From: Chara braunii
Taxonomy: Eukaryota; Streptophyta; Charophyceae; Charales; Characeae
Reading direction: 5' to 3'
Length of the DNA: 54,360 nucleotides
Assembly (NCBI GenBank): GCA_003427395.1
Contig: BFEA01000037.1
Coordinates: 10,708-65,067, forward strand
Shown one piece after another: positions 10,621 through 20,917 of the stretch. The notes beneath the pieces are model-generated. The model searched no databases. It was not told the origin of the DNA and saw only the letters and a list, made by a program, of their open reading frames with translations. The position numbers were made by a program, and so were the translations under genes. Within the stretch, counting starts at the first letter, position 1. Every line of letters starts with the position of its first letter.

Positions 10621-11489
10621 GATCATCCTGTTATCATCCAATTCAATCAGAAGGGAAGAATCCATTGAGAGGATTAACAAACAAAAAGGAAAAGGCAAAC
10701 AAAGGGTTAAAGAGGAAGAAGTCTTAGTGGTTATTAATCAAATATCGAAGATGATGAAAACTATTGGCAAAAACTCAAAGATGAAGATGAACAAAATAAA
10801 GCATTCAAAAAGGTTGTTGAAACTGCTAATGATGGAAAAATGGAACTAGAGTTTGCATCAACTCATCCTTTTATAGAAACATAGCCACCGAGTCAAAGAG
10901 AAAGTACAAACCCAAGGGGGTGAAAAAAAACTCGATGACGGTCATGATAGAGAAGGATTATAATGAAGCACTAGAAAAAGAAAAGAGAATCACTAAAGCA
11001 CTAAANAAGTTTGCACTAGGAAAAGATTTGACACAGTGAAGATAGAGTCAGACTTGTTCATCATTCCTACAGAGAAGGAATATATTTTCAAAGTGTGTCA
11101 GAAATTCTCAGCGTATTCTCCTTTAATGATGAAGAAAGAGCGTGGTTGGATGTGGATATGTTCAAGATGACAAAGATCTAGACAGTTGATTGTATTTCGT
11201 GAAATGACAAACCAACCAAGTATGTCATGGAGAAAGTGGCAGAAGTGGTAAAATATCTTCACAAAAAAAATATCTCTAATACAGTTGAACGTGTTCATGG
11301 ACGGTAAGCTAACACATGTTTTGTTTTTGAAAACTTGGGGGTGGACCGAGATNGATACAAAATCTTCACAAGGAAATTATCTCTAATATTGTTGAACCTG
11401 TTCATGGACCATAAGCTAGCACATATTTTGTTTTTGAAAACTAGCGGGGTGGACCGAGATGGATACAAAATTTTCAAAAGTTTAACTTT
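10621..11489 (+). pseudogene. Protease-RT linker, heavily mutated
   Basis: Between the protease and the reverse transcriptase core are Lys-rich fragments in changing frames with many stops. A segment near 11,290-11,350 (ttgaacgtgttcatggacggtaagctaacac) is repeated at 11,394-11,455 (ttgaacctgttcatggaccataagctagcac), a tandem duplication of about 104-109 bp. The N-terminal part of the reverse transcriptase would be expected here but is hard to read through the damage. Confidence 0.45.
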
Positions 11490-12165
11490 ATGACGGTACG
11501 TGATGCAAATAGTCTTCCTAATGCTGATCTCCTTTCTGAATTCTTTGTTGGTCGATGCATTTATTCTTTGATTGACTTATATTATTGTTATGATCAGTTT
11601 CTCATTGATCCCACTAGCCGATCGATGACTGTCATGCATATCACTATCCGATCGATGACTGTCATGCACATATCGAGAGAGCTCATTCAGATGTGCGTGG
11701 TACCTCAAGGTTGGACCAATGGTGTGGCAGTGCTCCAAAGGGATATGATCCAAGTCATACAAGATATTTCCCCTGAGATAATCAGCCTATATATTGATGA
11801 TAACCTCGTAAAAAGACTTATGGTAAGAGACAAAACTTTGGTTGCTGACGAAGTCAGAAAGTTTGGCTGGAAGTATGCCGAAGGGATAAAGCTAGTCNTA
11901 GAATGACTTCATAAGTATAACCTAACTGTCAGTGGACCAAAGTTCATTCTCTTTCAGGCAGAGGTAACCATCTCGGACTTTAGATGTTTGGTAGTAATCC
12001 CATTCCCAAGAAAATAAATCACATTTTGAANTGGTCTCTGTCTCTCAAACGAGTGACAGACGTCATAAGTTTATTGGCTGTCTGTGGGTTCTAGAGGATT
12101 TTTATCCTTCATTTTTCTACCCTTGCAGAACCTCTAAGAGAGATGGTAAGACAAAAGTTGATTTA
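11490..12165 (+). pseudogene. pol: Ty3/gypsy reverse transcriptase
   Basis: The frame 11,490-11,906 shows TVRDANSLPNADLLSEFF, SLIDLYYCYDQF (the 'S-x-DL-x-xGYxQ' block with Gly lost), MCVVPQGWTNG (equivalent of 'MPFGLxNA'), and the catalytic YIDD at about 11,791. It is followed by the thumb-side KFILFQAEVTISDF segment after a stop at 11,904. A 30 bp in-frame tandem duplication at 11,618-11,677 repeats RSMTVMHI. The enzyme copies element RNA to DNA. The YIDD core is kept, but frame breaks before and after and the internal duplication make it non-functional. Confidence 0.88.
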
Positions 12166-12239
12166 TCATGGANTGAAAAGAGACAGATTGTCGCAGAGAA
12201 TTTACCAAAAAAATTAAAAGATGGAGGTATACTGTTGGG

Positions 12240-12640
12240 GGTGTCTTTCTATGATGATGAAATGGGAAGAACCTTCATCATCGAGGCAGATGGAGGACCA
12301 GTAGCTCTTGGCGGTGTACTTATTTAGAAAAAAGAAAAATAAAAAANATGAACCTCTAGAATTTGGTAGTAAAATTCTTAACTCTACAGAAAAATATTAC
12401 ACCAAGTTCAAAAAAGAGTTACTGAAAATTATCCACTTTATCATGTGCTTTAGGCACTATACACTTGGAAGGAGGTTCATCCTNAGAACCGATGCATCAA
12501 CTGTGATTGGTGCTATTAAAAAACATCTACAAATAGATCCAACAGTAAGTAGGTGGATTGCCTTCATCTGGATATTTGATTTTAAACTGAAAAAGTTTCT
12601 CACTGAGAATAATCGGGCAGATGGTTTAAGCCGAATTGAA
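12240..12640 (+). pseudogene. pol: Ty3/gypsy RNase H
   Basis: After TFIIEADGGPVALGGVL (first catalytic Asp at about 12,288) comes a TAG, then the long frame 12,308-12,709. This has FGSKILNSTEKYYTKFKKELLKIIHF (the 'xxYxxxExELLA' block with catalytic Glu), LGRRFIXRTDAST (third catalytic Asp), then RWIAFIWIFDFKLKKF and NNRADGLSR, the hallmark end of plant gypsy RNase H. It degrades RNA in the RNA:DNA hybrid. Domain order after RT fixes the element as Ty3/gypsy, not Ty1/copia. Confidence 0.88.
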
Positions 12641-12991
12641 TGGAGAAAAGATATGAAGATGAGGATATTGATGGGGCAAATGAAGAATTTGCTTACGTTG
12701 ATATTATGAATGAAGAGNNTGATGAAAATTATAAGACTCCAAGTTCCTATAAGTGGAACTTATGGTATAGAAAAAGAGACAGTTGGGAGAAATCCCTGAT
12801 ACTTATATACACGAATCTGTACTGAAGAAAGAGGGAGAGGAAAAATAAAACACCTTGTACGCCAGAGTCATCGCAGCAGCAGTGACTGTCTATGAAATAG
12901 GAAAAAGTTTTGGATCAAAGAATGAAGAAGAGGTTCGAAAAAAGAAGAAAATAATTCATTCATTTTTTAAGAATACGAGAGGTCTACAGCA
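12641..12991 (+). pseudogene. RNase H-integrase linker
   Basis: Decayed plus-strand sequence with short frames. The HHCC zinc-binding N-terminus of integrase should lie here but I cannot read a convincing His-His-Cys-Cys set, so it has probably been lost or scrambled by indels. Confidence 0.4.
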
Positions 12992-13399
12992 ATGATAATT
13001 GAGTCTTTATTTCCTACTCTCCTGGTAGAGNCAGCCAATCGAATTCACTTGGATCTCATCACCATGCCCCTATGCAAAGGTGGTATGAGATACATATTGA
13101 ATATGAGGGATAATTTTTCTGGATACTTTGAGGCAAAGGCTCTGAAGAGAAAAACAGTTGAACAAGTGGCTGACTGGATAGAGGAGATGTATTTTAAATA
13201 TCCCTTCATTAGAGAGTTTGTTTCAGACAGAGGATCTGAATTCAGAAATGAGATTGTAAGAAGAACCACTCTCAAAGTGGGTATCAGAATTCGATATGTA
13301 ACTANTTACCATCCTCAAGCAAATGCCCCGGTCGAGAGAGGTTTCAAAACTCTAAAAGATTCATTGGCTAAATTGTGGGAAGGGAANCTCAGTAATTGA
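12992..13399 (+). pseudogene. pol: Ty3/gypsy integrase catalytic core (rve)
   Basis: The 135-codon frame contains IHLDLITMPL (first catalytic Asp), DNFSGYFEAKAL, EFVSDRGSEF (second Asp) and APVERGFKTLKDSL (Glu of the DDE triad, 'N-x-x-ER' block with altered lead residues). Spacing between the second Asp and the Glu is typical for this family. Three ambiguous bases lie in the frame. Integrase joins the element cDNA to host DNA. This is the best-preserved domain of the element, with all three catalytic positions visible. Confidence 0.9.
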
Positions 13400-13920
13400 C
13401 CAAAAGTACCTTAAGTTGTAGTCTATGCTGACAACATTACTGACAAGAGAACTACTGGTTATGCTTCATTCACTCTATGGTATAGTCGGTATGCTACTTT
13501 GTCTTTTGAGAGTATAGTCTAAATATGGACGAGTCAAGAAAGTGACAGAGAATACTCTCTTTTATAGTTTCTTTAGATCAGAATAAGACTAATATTAAAA
13601 GTTAATCAAGCTGTAATGGATGTCGGAGAAAGAATGACAACTAACANACTATCAGACCAAGAGAGATAAAACACGAAGAGGTATGTCAGAAAAAATAAAT
13701 TGAAAGTTGGTGATATTGTTTTTCTGATTGATAATTCCCTTGAAACGCAGTGGACTAAACGGTTGAAGCCTGGANGGCTCGGTCCCTACAGAATTACACG
13801 GGAAGTAGAGTACAACGTCTATGAGATATCAGAGATGGATGACTCAAGAATTCATGATATGGTATAAGGGTCAAGACTTCGTAAGTTCATCTTCGACCCT
13901 GATCTAGTCCCTGCAATGAT
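13400..13920 (+). pseudogene. pol: Integrase C-terminal region with GPY/F-like module
   Basis: Broken frames continue past a TGA at 13,397. At about 13,690-13,885 the sequence reads LKVGDIVFLIDNS, then RLKPGXLGPYRI and VYEISEMDDSRIHDMV, matching the GPY/F module at the end of many Ty3/gypsy integrases. I do not see a clear chromodomain after it. Past 13,930 coding character fades, so the 3' end of the internal region is probably close to here. Confidence 0.7.
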
Positions 13921-14586
13921 CATAAATAAGGGAAAGGAAAGGTCAGTCATTCAGTAAGAGAGCAACTTCAGGAAACTGAAAAGAAACACAGTAAGACAGT
14001 GAGNTACTGCAAGAACAAAAGTTTCAACACACTCTGTTACTCTTACATTGTCAATTCACTATGTTAATTTCCAACATGTCAAGTTTTGATACGAGAGGCT
14101 TGAGAAGGGAGATCTTTCAGATGATTCNTATCCATTTCTGCATTTGAATTGACTTTTTTGTCTCTGTAAGTGATAGAGTTAACAAAATCAAAGTATTAAT
14201 GATGCAGAGTTACAGTCGATCAATGATGTATCAAATCCGGGAGTAGTGAACAACTGTAAGGTGCAGTTGCAATGAGAGATTGGTGAGAGATCATCCTTTT
14301 AAGTATTGACGCAACATCGAATACAGAGAACTTATGGTTGTGGCACATCAGAGAGTAATCAGTATTAGTTCCTTGTAATTAAGAGAAAGTCTGACAGACA
14401 TAAAGAAGTTCAGCTCTACTTGACTAGAGAGCTGTAAGTGGAGGGATTTCGTGTCTTCTCACTTAATTGTATGTCCAAGATAATTATTAACAAGATAGGC
14501 ATAATGAAGTTTAACCTTGCTTGACCAGGAAGTTGTCAACAAAAGGATGTTGTGTTTCTTGACCATGTTATCTATCTTCTGTCTCG

Positions 14587-14815
14587 GATGAGAAATTTGA
14601 CCTCTTTGGGGTAAGTATCTCTATACTTCTTTGAGACTGACTAAAGGTCTCTTGGAAGTATTCTCAGATGAGAGAAGGGATCTCTCTGGGATCAGTGCTT
14701 TATATTTCCTGAGGCTAAAGGGAGGTTTCTAGAAAATGCACAGTCGGTTATTTGTTGCTGTTGTTTAGTGCCTCATGAGACTGAAGGGACATCTCATGAG
14801 AAATGTATGTTCTCT
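14587..14815. repeat. Roughly 78 bp tandem units with small hairpins
   Basis: Units start at about 14,587 (gatgagaaattt) and 14,666 (gatgagagaagg); a third, partial one follows near 14,770. Each contains a short hairpin around an AAAGG or AAGGG core: GAGAC/GTCTC near 14,632; GAGGC/GTTTC (with G-T pairs) near 14,700; CATGAGA/TCTCATG near 14,774-14,798. This may be in the 3' long terminal repeat of the gypsy element, but no matching 5' copy was found. Confidence 0.5.
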
Positions 14816-14929
14816 TATCTGGGCATGGACTGTTAGATTGTGGGATTGGTATGTTTGTCCGATTGTCTGTGCCCAACGTTTTCTTTTCTAGCCTAAAGAT
14901 GCATTGATTGTCGAGGCTAGTCAGAGTCT

Positions 14930-15100
14930 TACCGCAGTAGGTTGCAATCTGGTGGGGTCCGCAGATCCCCAACGCGAGTGTCAAATTATGTAGTTGACTG
15001 AGGCTAAGGTTTCGGGAGTCTGGCCTATGAGGTCAAAAGGGGTCAGCTGGAACCCTACCGCAGTCAGAGGATGCAATCCAGTGAGGTTCGCCAGAGTCTG
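14930..15100. repeat. 123 bp-spaced direct repeat
   Basis: The segment 'accgcagt...gcaatctggtggggtccgc' at about 14,932 recurs at about 15,056 as 'accgcagtcagaggatgcaatccagtgaggttcgc'. Both look like fragments of the same repeated promoter-like region. Confidence 0.55.
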
Positions 15101-15292
15101 AAACTATAGTTAGACTGGGTCCTACGTTTAAAAATATTGGCAGTGCAACCAGTGCACCGAAAACTGGTGGGTGAGCCGGACCCCGACTGAAGTGGTCAAA
15201 TTCGAGTACGGGACAGTTGGGCCGAGAGGTCAACTGTCATAGGGTGACCAGGCTCGCTGTAGTCTGGGTATCCTAGCGCGAGGTGCGTCAAA

Positions 15293-15327
15293 GGGTCACC
15301 ATACCCGAGTAGAGGGTATGGTGGTCC
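15293..15327. repeat. 14 bp-arm hairpin
   Basis: GGGTCACCATACCC pairs with GGGTATGGTGGTCC across a 7-base loop (GAGTAGA). Twelve pairs are Watson-Crick and two are G-T. No T-run follows on either strand, so it is not a simple terminator. Confidence 0.75.
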
Positions 15328-15578
15328 TGACCTGGAGACATGTTAAAGGGGTTGTCAAGACAAATGGTTTGATTAGTTCTAGTCTGAGGCGGACCGAATG
15401 GGGGATGTTAGACCGACGGGAGGCCTGTCACCCCTGACTAGTGTTGAGCCTAATTTGTTTGACTGTCGGTTGTCAGGGGGTTTGTCTGTTAGGACATGGT
15501 TGGTTGTTTGTGGAACTTGTTGTTTGCAGGGTTATACAGGTTCACATGAAGTTCCCTAGCCAGAAAAAAAAAAAAAAG

Positions 15579-15740
15579 GGGTCTGGTATCCCCCTTTATC
15601 CATTTGAGAAGTTGACGGCACGCCTCACTCAGGCCAGTGAAAGAGAATGGGGTTTGGTATCCCCTCTGGTTGCTTGAGAAGTTGAGAAGACGTCCCACTC
15701 AGACCAGAGAACAAAAAAAAGGTTTGGTATGCCTTACCTC
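15579..15740. repeat. About 70 bp tandem repeat, three units
   Basis: 'ggtctggtatcccc' (15,580), 'ggtttggtatcccc' (15,652) and 'ggtttggtatgcc' (15,722) each begin a unit containing 'gagaagttga' and 'cactcaggccag' or 'cactcagaccag'. An A-run at 15,565-15,578 precedes it. Confidence 0.7.
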
Positions 15741-16114
15741 TTATACTGCTGACAGTTGGTGTTCACAGTGTCAATGCTTGATTGATAGTACCTAGAGACC
15801 ACTATCAAAAGTGTTAAGCGAGGTAACTTCTTCACTGTAAAAACTCAAAAAGAGAATAAATTTCAAATTTACAAGAGGTCAAAGTTAAGAGCAGATGAGA
15901 AAACTGAGATATAATCCTTCTTAAATTTTAATTGGTGGTCGACAGAGCGGCCCGGTTCACGAGGAACCTGCATACTCGGCCTCAAGGTGTTAAAACTCTT
16001 AAGCCGGAGACGCTATGAAATATGGAATGGACTGAGACATCAAGGAAAGGAAAGATTCAGAAATTCAGGGGAAAAAAACCGTGGTTATACAAGATGTAAA
16101 AAACAATCATGAAC

Positions 16115-16525
16115 TCAGAGCAAAGCAAGAAGGAAGAAAACGCTGCAATGAGTGCAACTATTGAGTTGGGGTAGAGAGGGAGTCATGCATGGAATAAAGG
16201 GTGAAGGTACAGACATTAACGCCTTACTGATTGCGGCGGTGGTAGGTGCTCTAGGGGAATATGGAGGGGAGGAAGTACTAGGAGCGTCGTAGCGCACCTC
16301 ATATTTCTTCTCGTAATATTCCATCCTCGTTGGGGATGGAGTTCTCTCGTACCACCCGGGGAATGAATGGCGTGTGTAGGTCCTTGAGTGAGTCCCATAC
16401 CCATACCTCTCTTCTTCCTCCTCCTCCGAGTTGATGTGGCTTCTGGCACGTGGTGCTGGCTTCTCCAGAGCCTTTCCCCCTCTTCCGACCCTCCCTCTTC
16501 CCTGCTCACGACGTGCCTCAGGCAT
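16115..16525 (-). CDS. Hypothetical ORF, Arg/Glu-rich then Ser/Pro-rich
   Basis: A 136-codon minus-strand frame. The N-terminal third is basic and Gly/Arg-rich (EQGRGRVGRGGKALEK), followed by an EEEEEER run, then an aromatic/basic stretch (YYEKKYEVRYDAP) and a Ser/Pro-rich section. Low-complexity composition like this occurs in gag leaders of plant retroelements and also by chance in GC-rich DNA. No homologue recognised and no partner domain nearby. An overlapping minus frame (16,216-16,509) is likely a shadow. Confidence 0.25.
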   Translation of the reverse strand: MPEARREQGRGRVGRGGKALEKPAPRARSHINSEEEEEERYGYGTHSRTYTRHSFPGWYERTPSPTRMEYYEKKYEVRYDAPSTSSPPYSPRAPTTAAISKALMSVPSPFIPCMTPSLPQLNSCTHCSVFFLLALL

Positions 16526-17064
16526 GGTGCAAGAAGAGTTAGAGAAAAGGGGGTGTATAGCTATGGGGGTAGAGTCTGACTGTACTACGGGAACAAGAGA
16601 GTCATGTTACGGCTGCGCGGATCACACGGAATCGCTGCACAATAGAGTACGAGAAACAGTTAGCATGAAGTTGCGATAAAAGCGTTGCTATGGGTTATGG
16701 TTGTAATGAGTGAGTTCGTTTTTTATTGTACTTGTTTTATACTAATTACCTACTACGTGTTTTGGCCCAGCGGGGACGCTGGGCGGGGGTTTGCTATTAT
16801 GTCGGAGGGCACAGTGTCCCTGCCCACCGCTGCGTACCAGATATCAGTCCACGGGGTCATGCAGGATGCCAGGCTTCACCACTTGGTTTTCCAGTTGGAC
16901 CACGCAGGCTCGACGTCCTGCCATACACCAGACTGACAGGGGGTTGAAGTAGCCGTTGGGTCCGGCAGTGGGCGCAATGGTAAAAGGTTAGCTCGGGCTT
17001 CTCAGCCACATGTCGGGCCCCGATGGCTGTGTTGTGGACTAAGTGCAGAGGGAAAAGAGAAATG

Positions 17065-17099
<35 letters not shown>
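17065..17099. repeat. Poly-A tract of 35 bases
   Basis: An unbroken A run on the plus strand, followed by 'gtctatattccgctc'. It may be the tail of a retroposed sequence on the plus strand. A B-box-like word (GGTTCGAATTC on the minus strand at about 17,125-17,135) lies just beyond it. Confidence 0.6.
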
Positions 17100-17103
<4 letters not shown>

Positions 17104-18024
17104 ATATTCCGCTCTTGTGTCCGAATTCGAACCGCTAGCCCCATGTGTCGAATCAGACAATTCCATAGATGAGGGGAGGGCGCCTCGGGTTTTCCTCTTA
17201 TTTTACTTCTCCTTCTTTTATTAATTTTATTTTATTTTTGACCTGTTTGAATTCTAGTTTCACGCTTGGTCACGTCGCGGGGAAAGACGAATAGTCTGGG
17301 TTTGAATCGAATGCCGAAAATGGGCGGTGTGGACTACCCAACCTTTTGTTTTAGTTTTCGTGAGCTCAACGGATAAGGTACTGTTGATGTGAGGGCCCAA
17401 AAATAGGAGCACCCGCGGCCGTATCGCTAAGAGACTCATCACCTCCCGTGAGAGGTCATGGGTCCCCTCCTTACCATCGGACACGGGTACTCACTAGGGG
17501 CAACCCGGTGGCGAGTGAAGAGGACGCTTGTCGACATCTCGTTATGGGACCATCGCGCAAAGCCCATGGGTAACTTCACCCCAAAAGCGACCGCTGGGGT
17601 TCGGCCTCTCATTGTCCCTTTCTTCATTCTAATTGCCTCACTAAATTTTGAAAAGCAAATATTTTTCTCTTTTATATAATTTGAAAAGGGTACTTGAATC
17701 CCTCATTCAGAGCGCGGGGATCGCAGTGAGTAGTGATCCTATAAAGGGTGAGGGAGATGTGCCTTTGGCTACCTGGGCATGAGCATCCTCGTCACACTGA
17801 TTATTGGTGAACTGAGGACAGGGTAGAGCGGCAGGGTGAGCGTGAGGCAGTCCGTTTGTGTGCGGGTGCATCGAGTGTTAAGTCCTGGTTATTCCGGAAA
17901 TCGGTGGCTTGGTAACGTACGTTGTTCATCAAAGGGGCTCGACCATGGTGCGCAGCAACGGGCTATACAACTTTAGGCAATTATACCTTCAGTTCGTCTG
18001 GAGGTGGGAGCGGTGTCGGCGCAA

Positions 18025-18042
18025 ATACCCTTACAAGGGTAT
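18025..18042. promoter_or_regulatory. 18 bp palindrome, copy 1 of 3
   Basis: ATACCCTT-AC-AAGGGTAT has perfect 8 bp arms with a 2 bp spacer. The same arms are found at 29,605-29,622 (spacer GT) and 30,366-30,383 (spacer AC), while flanking sequence has diverged. A binding site or recombination site is possible; no known factor assigned. Confidence 0.6.
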
Positions 18043-18412
18043 CCGCCCCGTTTTTTTTGCAATTGACAAAGAATAAGTTTGGTTTAAAGTTTAAGCATAC
18101 CGCGGGAAGCGCGGGAGTGTTTGTTGTTTAGATTGACTGAATGGTTGACTAAAGTTGAGAGTGTGTGAGCCCAAAGACTTAAGGCGCGCGTGATCTCTTC
18201 TTTTGTTGATGATTAAAAAGTCTGTGTAGTTTATTTTTGATTAAATTAGGACTAAAAGGATGATAGGGATTAGGTTGTCTAAGCGTGATAGGTGTGTACG
18301 TGTGGAGGACGACATCGACAACAATGTGATTTTGAAACGTTTATGAAAATATGTGCGTCGTGCAATATCCTCTTGTTTAGGTATTTGTCAAAGCTAGACC
18401 CAGCCTTGGGCC

Positions 18413-18467
18413 TAGCACTATTGGTTACTATGTCGGACTTTCGTCAGGGGGATTTAGGGATCGAGAC
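18413..18467 (+). promoter_or_regulatory. tRNA-like Pol III boxes in B block of X
   Basis: TAGCACTATTGG (18,413-18,424) resembles the tRNA A box and GGGATCGAGAC (18,457-18,467) resembles the B box. The 44-base spacing equals that of a standard tRNA. The intervening GGTTACTATGTCGGACTTTCG resembles D-arm and anticodon-arm sequence, but the stems no longer fold. This looks like a tRNA-derived SINE-type head, decayed. Equivalent boxes are at 29,215-29,163 (minus) and 31,088-31,140 (plus) with the same spacing. Confidence 0.5.
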
Positions 18468-18640
18468 AAGTGAACGATGATGAAGAAGTATCGGAACCGT
18501 GCGAAGAAACCGAGGGGTTGAGTGCCCAGCGAGGCGATCCCCCTTTATTTTGTTGTCGGCAGCGTCGGAGCGTTACTAGCGTTTTCTTTTTCTCATTTAA
18601 GTTTCTAAAAACTTTTTATTTGTTGTCGTATTATTTTTAC

Positions 18641-19971
18641 TTTGCTCAGGCACTCCTTGACTCATGCGTGACAAGGGACTCAGGGGTCGTCATGGCAGTT
18701 GAGGGCCTTGAGCTCGCGCCTCCTTTGGTTCACCTACGGGCTCATGCGTGGTTGGGATGCCGGCGAAAGTCATCTATTTCGTCGACTTGAAATAGGGACC
18801 AAGGAGTTCAATATGCTTGGAAGCTGGTGGATGGTTAGCCCACGAAGCAGAAGGAACTCGGATGGCGGGGGTCGCTACAAGTGCACCATCGACCAGTCGC
18901 GATCTACTGTGAGCGGTTGGAGTGTGAGCATGCCGTTGGGGCGTGAAAGATGGTGAGTTGTGCCTAAGCGGGGCGCAGCCAGAGGGGTGCCAAGGAGTGG
19001 GGGCTCTCAGTTCAGGCGACTGTTTCCATGGAACCCCTCCCCACGTTGGTCTTCAAACTTCTTATGTGAATATTTGCTACTTACCCCAAGATCTGCGGTG
19101 GGCCTTGTGCGGTGATGCTGCCGCACAAATCGTTCGTCGGACTTGGAAGGAGGCTACAATGATATTGATTTTGAGATCGGTCGTCGGACCTGGATATAGG
19201 GGCGAAAGACTAATCAAACCGACTAGTAGTCTGACTCCCTCTGAATCTCCTCTCAGAATAGCTGAGGCTGTTGAACGGTTTATCGAACCACTGCGGTCTT
19301 CGACTACCGAAGGAGGTGTTAGCAGCGAAGGTAGAAAAGGAGCGAAGCGGATCTGGCGCGGATCCGTGCTAGGTGCATTCAAGGAAGGAGACGGCGAGAA
19401 ACGGGTATGGCGGGGCGCAGGATAGGCAACCCGCTCGATCTCCGACAGTAACGAGCGAGGAAAGAGTCGAACCTGGAGTTTTTAGCTGGGCAAGTTGATT
19501 GATAGTGTTAGTTTGGGGAGGATGTTGTAGAATGAGAATTAGAAAAGAAGAAGGGTGTGCGGAGGTATCGAGAGGGTGAAGATGGTGGAATCGTAAAATG
19601 GAAATTACACTCGATTCTTCCGGGAATCAAGCGAAGCAAAGTCTTAGATAGGGATTTTAGGATGTTGCGAATTCATTGGTAAAGTTAGTTTCAGAGATGG
19701 GGGGGTAGGTTAGTCGGTATAGAAAAAGGTGTTGCGTGAAAAAATGGTGATAACGGGTATGGCGGGGGTAGGAATCACTTACCTCATTCGTTGCCCGACA
19801 GATTCAGGCGAGGCCTAAGCAAGGGTTTTCCACCATTGCGAGTCCGATGATGAAGCCGGATTCGACTTTCGGGTCGTGGTTTGGTCGGTACGCTGGTGGG
19901 AGCTTCACGAGGGTTGCGTGATATAAACGACAGTAACTTCAACGAATAAGACCTTGATTGCTCGTTCCTCT
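18641..19971 (-). repeat. Element X internal region, minus strand
   Basis: On the minus strand, several patches align with 28,350-28,800 of element Y. Examples are 'agtctttcgcccctatat' against 'agtcttccgcccctatac', and a segment giving ANIHIRSLKTNV against PNIQMRTLKTKV. The frame 19,382-19,077 (101 codons, with SLSPLYPGPTTDL) is the X counterpart of Y's SLPPLYPSPANNL. A proline-rich, gag-like product is possible but the frames are broken. A GTAAGT follows the frame at about 19,080. Confidence 0.5.
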
Positions 19972-20900
19972 TTAACGAGTGAACGCATACAAGAGGGGAG
20001 TCCTCATCCTAGTGCTGCTGGTCGAAGTCACGGCCACACGGCTGCTCAAACCAATCGCAGCGTTCCCGACTGCCATTGTTGCTAGTCTGGCTTGCGATCT
20101 CCTCCTCACTGGTGTTGAATGAACCTGGCCAAATCGATGACCAGGTGCATCCATGCACGAGGGTCCGGTCCTGTTGTGGAACCTACAGGGATGAGCACGG
20201 ATTGAGGGAACTACTTACGTGAGGCATGTACCTGTTTGTGCCTTGATACGAGCGTCGATCCCTACGAGTACTGCAACGAAGAGAGGAGTTGCAGAGAGAG
20301 ATAAAGAGAGAGAAAAAAAAAAAAAAAATTCTACCTTTGAGTTGTTTCGATGCCGGGGCAACTTTCTGCACAACGAAAGGAACGTGCATAAACGGAGAGG
20401 GAAGAGAATTAGAGAGAAAGAAAGAAAGAAGGAGAAACTTACCACCACAAACTGGGATGAGGGATGAACCAAAAGTCGAGCTACGGTGCCAAACTGCTCA
20501 AAGTGCTTATATGGAGGTTGTCGTCGCCGAGTTAATGCACCTTGCCGCTTCTAGCGGGAGGATTCAACCACTTCTGCAAGCAATTAACGGGCGCACGGGC
20601 TAAGCAGTAAGCAGACCCAAGCACAGCAGACGTATGAGAGAAAGGGAGAGAGAGAACAAGGTTGTGAGAAGAAAGAGAGAGAGCAAGTGCGAAGCTCGGA
20701 TACTTACCTGTTGACTGGGGTGTTGCCCATCCTGCCGAGCGAAGCAACAGGGAGGGCAACTGCGAGGTGCAGACTAGGCAGCTGGCCGATGTGTTGTTAA
20801 CCCTATCAAGGGTGATAGTTGAGAGTGAGACGTAGGGAAAGAAACTTGCCTTCTGGTCAAAGAAGTATGCAGCTTGTTGAATAAAGTTTCAGCGGACCAG
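19972..20900 (-). other. Element X leader: chain of short predicted exons
   Basis: Reading the minus strand, six exon-like blocks are bounded by splice consensus: 20,900-20,850 (TTGCAG before; AAG|GCAAGT after), 20,802-20,708 (CAG|GTAAGT), 20,573-20,443 (TTGCAG before; GTG|GTAAGT), 20,365-20,335 (GTGCAG before; AAG|GTAGAA), 20,270-20,232 (TTGCAG before; CAG|GTACAT), and from 20,182 (TGTAG before). Introns are 47-134 bp and mostly CT-rich before the AG. The last block holds an ATG at 20,154 and a 60-codon frame to 19,972. The earlier exons carry stops, so they read as a spliced leader, not protein. Confidence 0.45.
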
Positions 20901-20917
20901 CTGCAAGGATTGTAGAT

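Larger units (their letters stand above)
17945..18640 (+). repeat. Element X, B block (plus orientation)
   Basis: Matches 29,030-29,650 in reverse complement almost end to end: palindrome, 'ggtttaaagtttaag', 'gagagtgtgtg', 'cttaaggcgcgc', 'gacatcgacaacaa', 'tagaccca', 'ggactttcg' and the T-rich tail. It also matches 30,290-31,150 more loosely. It opens with a small frame (17,945-18,076, 43 codons, MVRSNGLYNF...) whose segment RCRRKYPYKGIRP recurs in the other two copies. DNA-level identity alone could explain that, so coding is unproven. It carries the palindrome at 18,025 and tRNA-like boxes at 18,413-18,467. Confidence 0.7.

Noticed and set aside
2926-14815. Long terminal repeats bounding the gypsy element
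   Set aside because: I compared the sequence before 2.9 kb with that after 14 kb and found no direct repeat, so no LTR or primer-binding site is annotated.
17120-17140. B-box-like GGTTCGAATTC on minus near the poly-A
   Set aside because: No A box at the proper distance and the A tract lies on the wrong side for a SINE in that orientation.
18025-18042. Coding explanation for conserved RCR-x-x-YPYKGI in B blocks
   Set aside because: DNA identity across the palindrome explains the shared peptide in any frame; the frames are short and open only locally, so not called as a gene.
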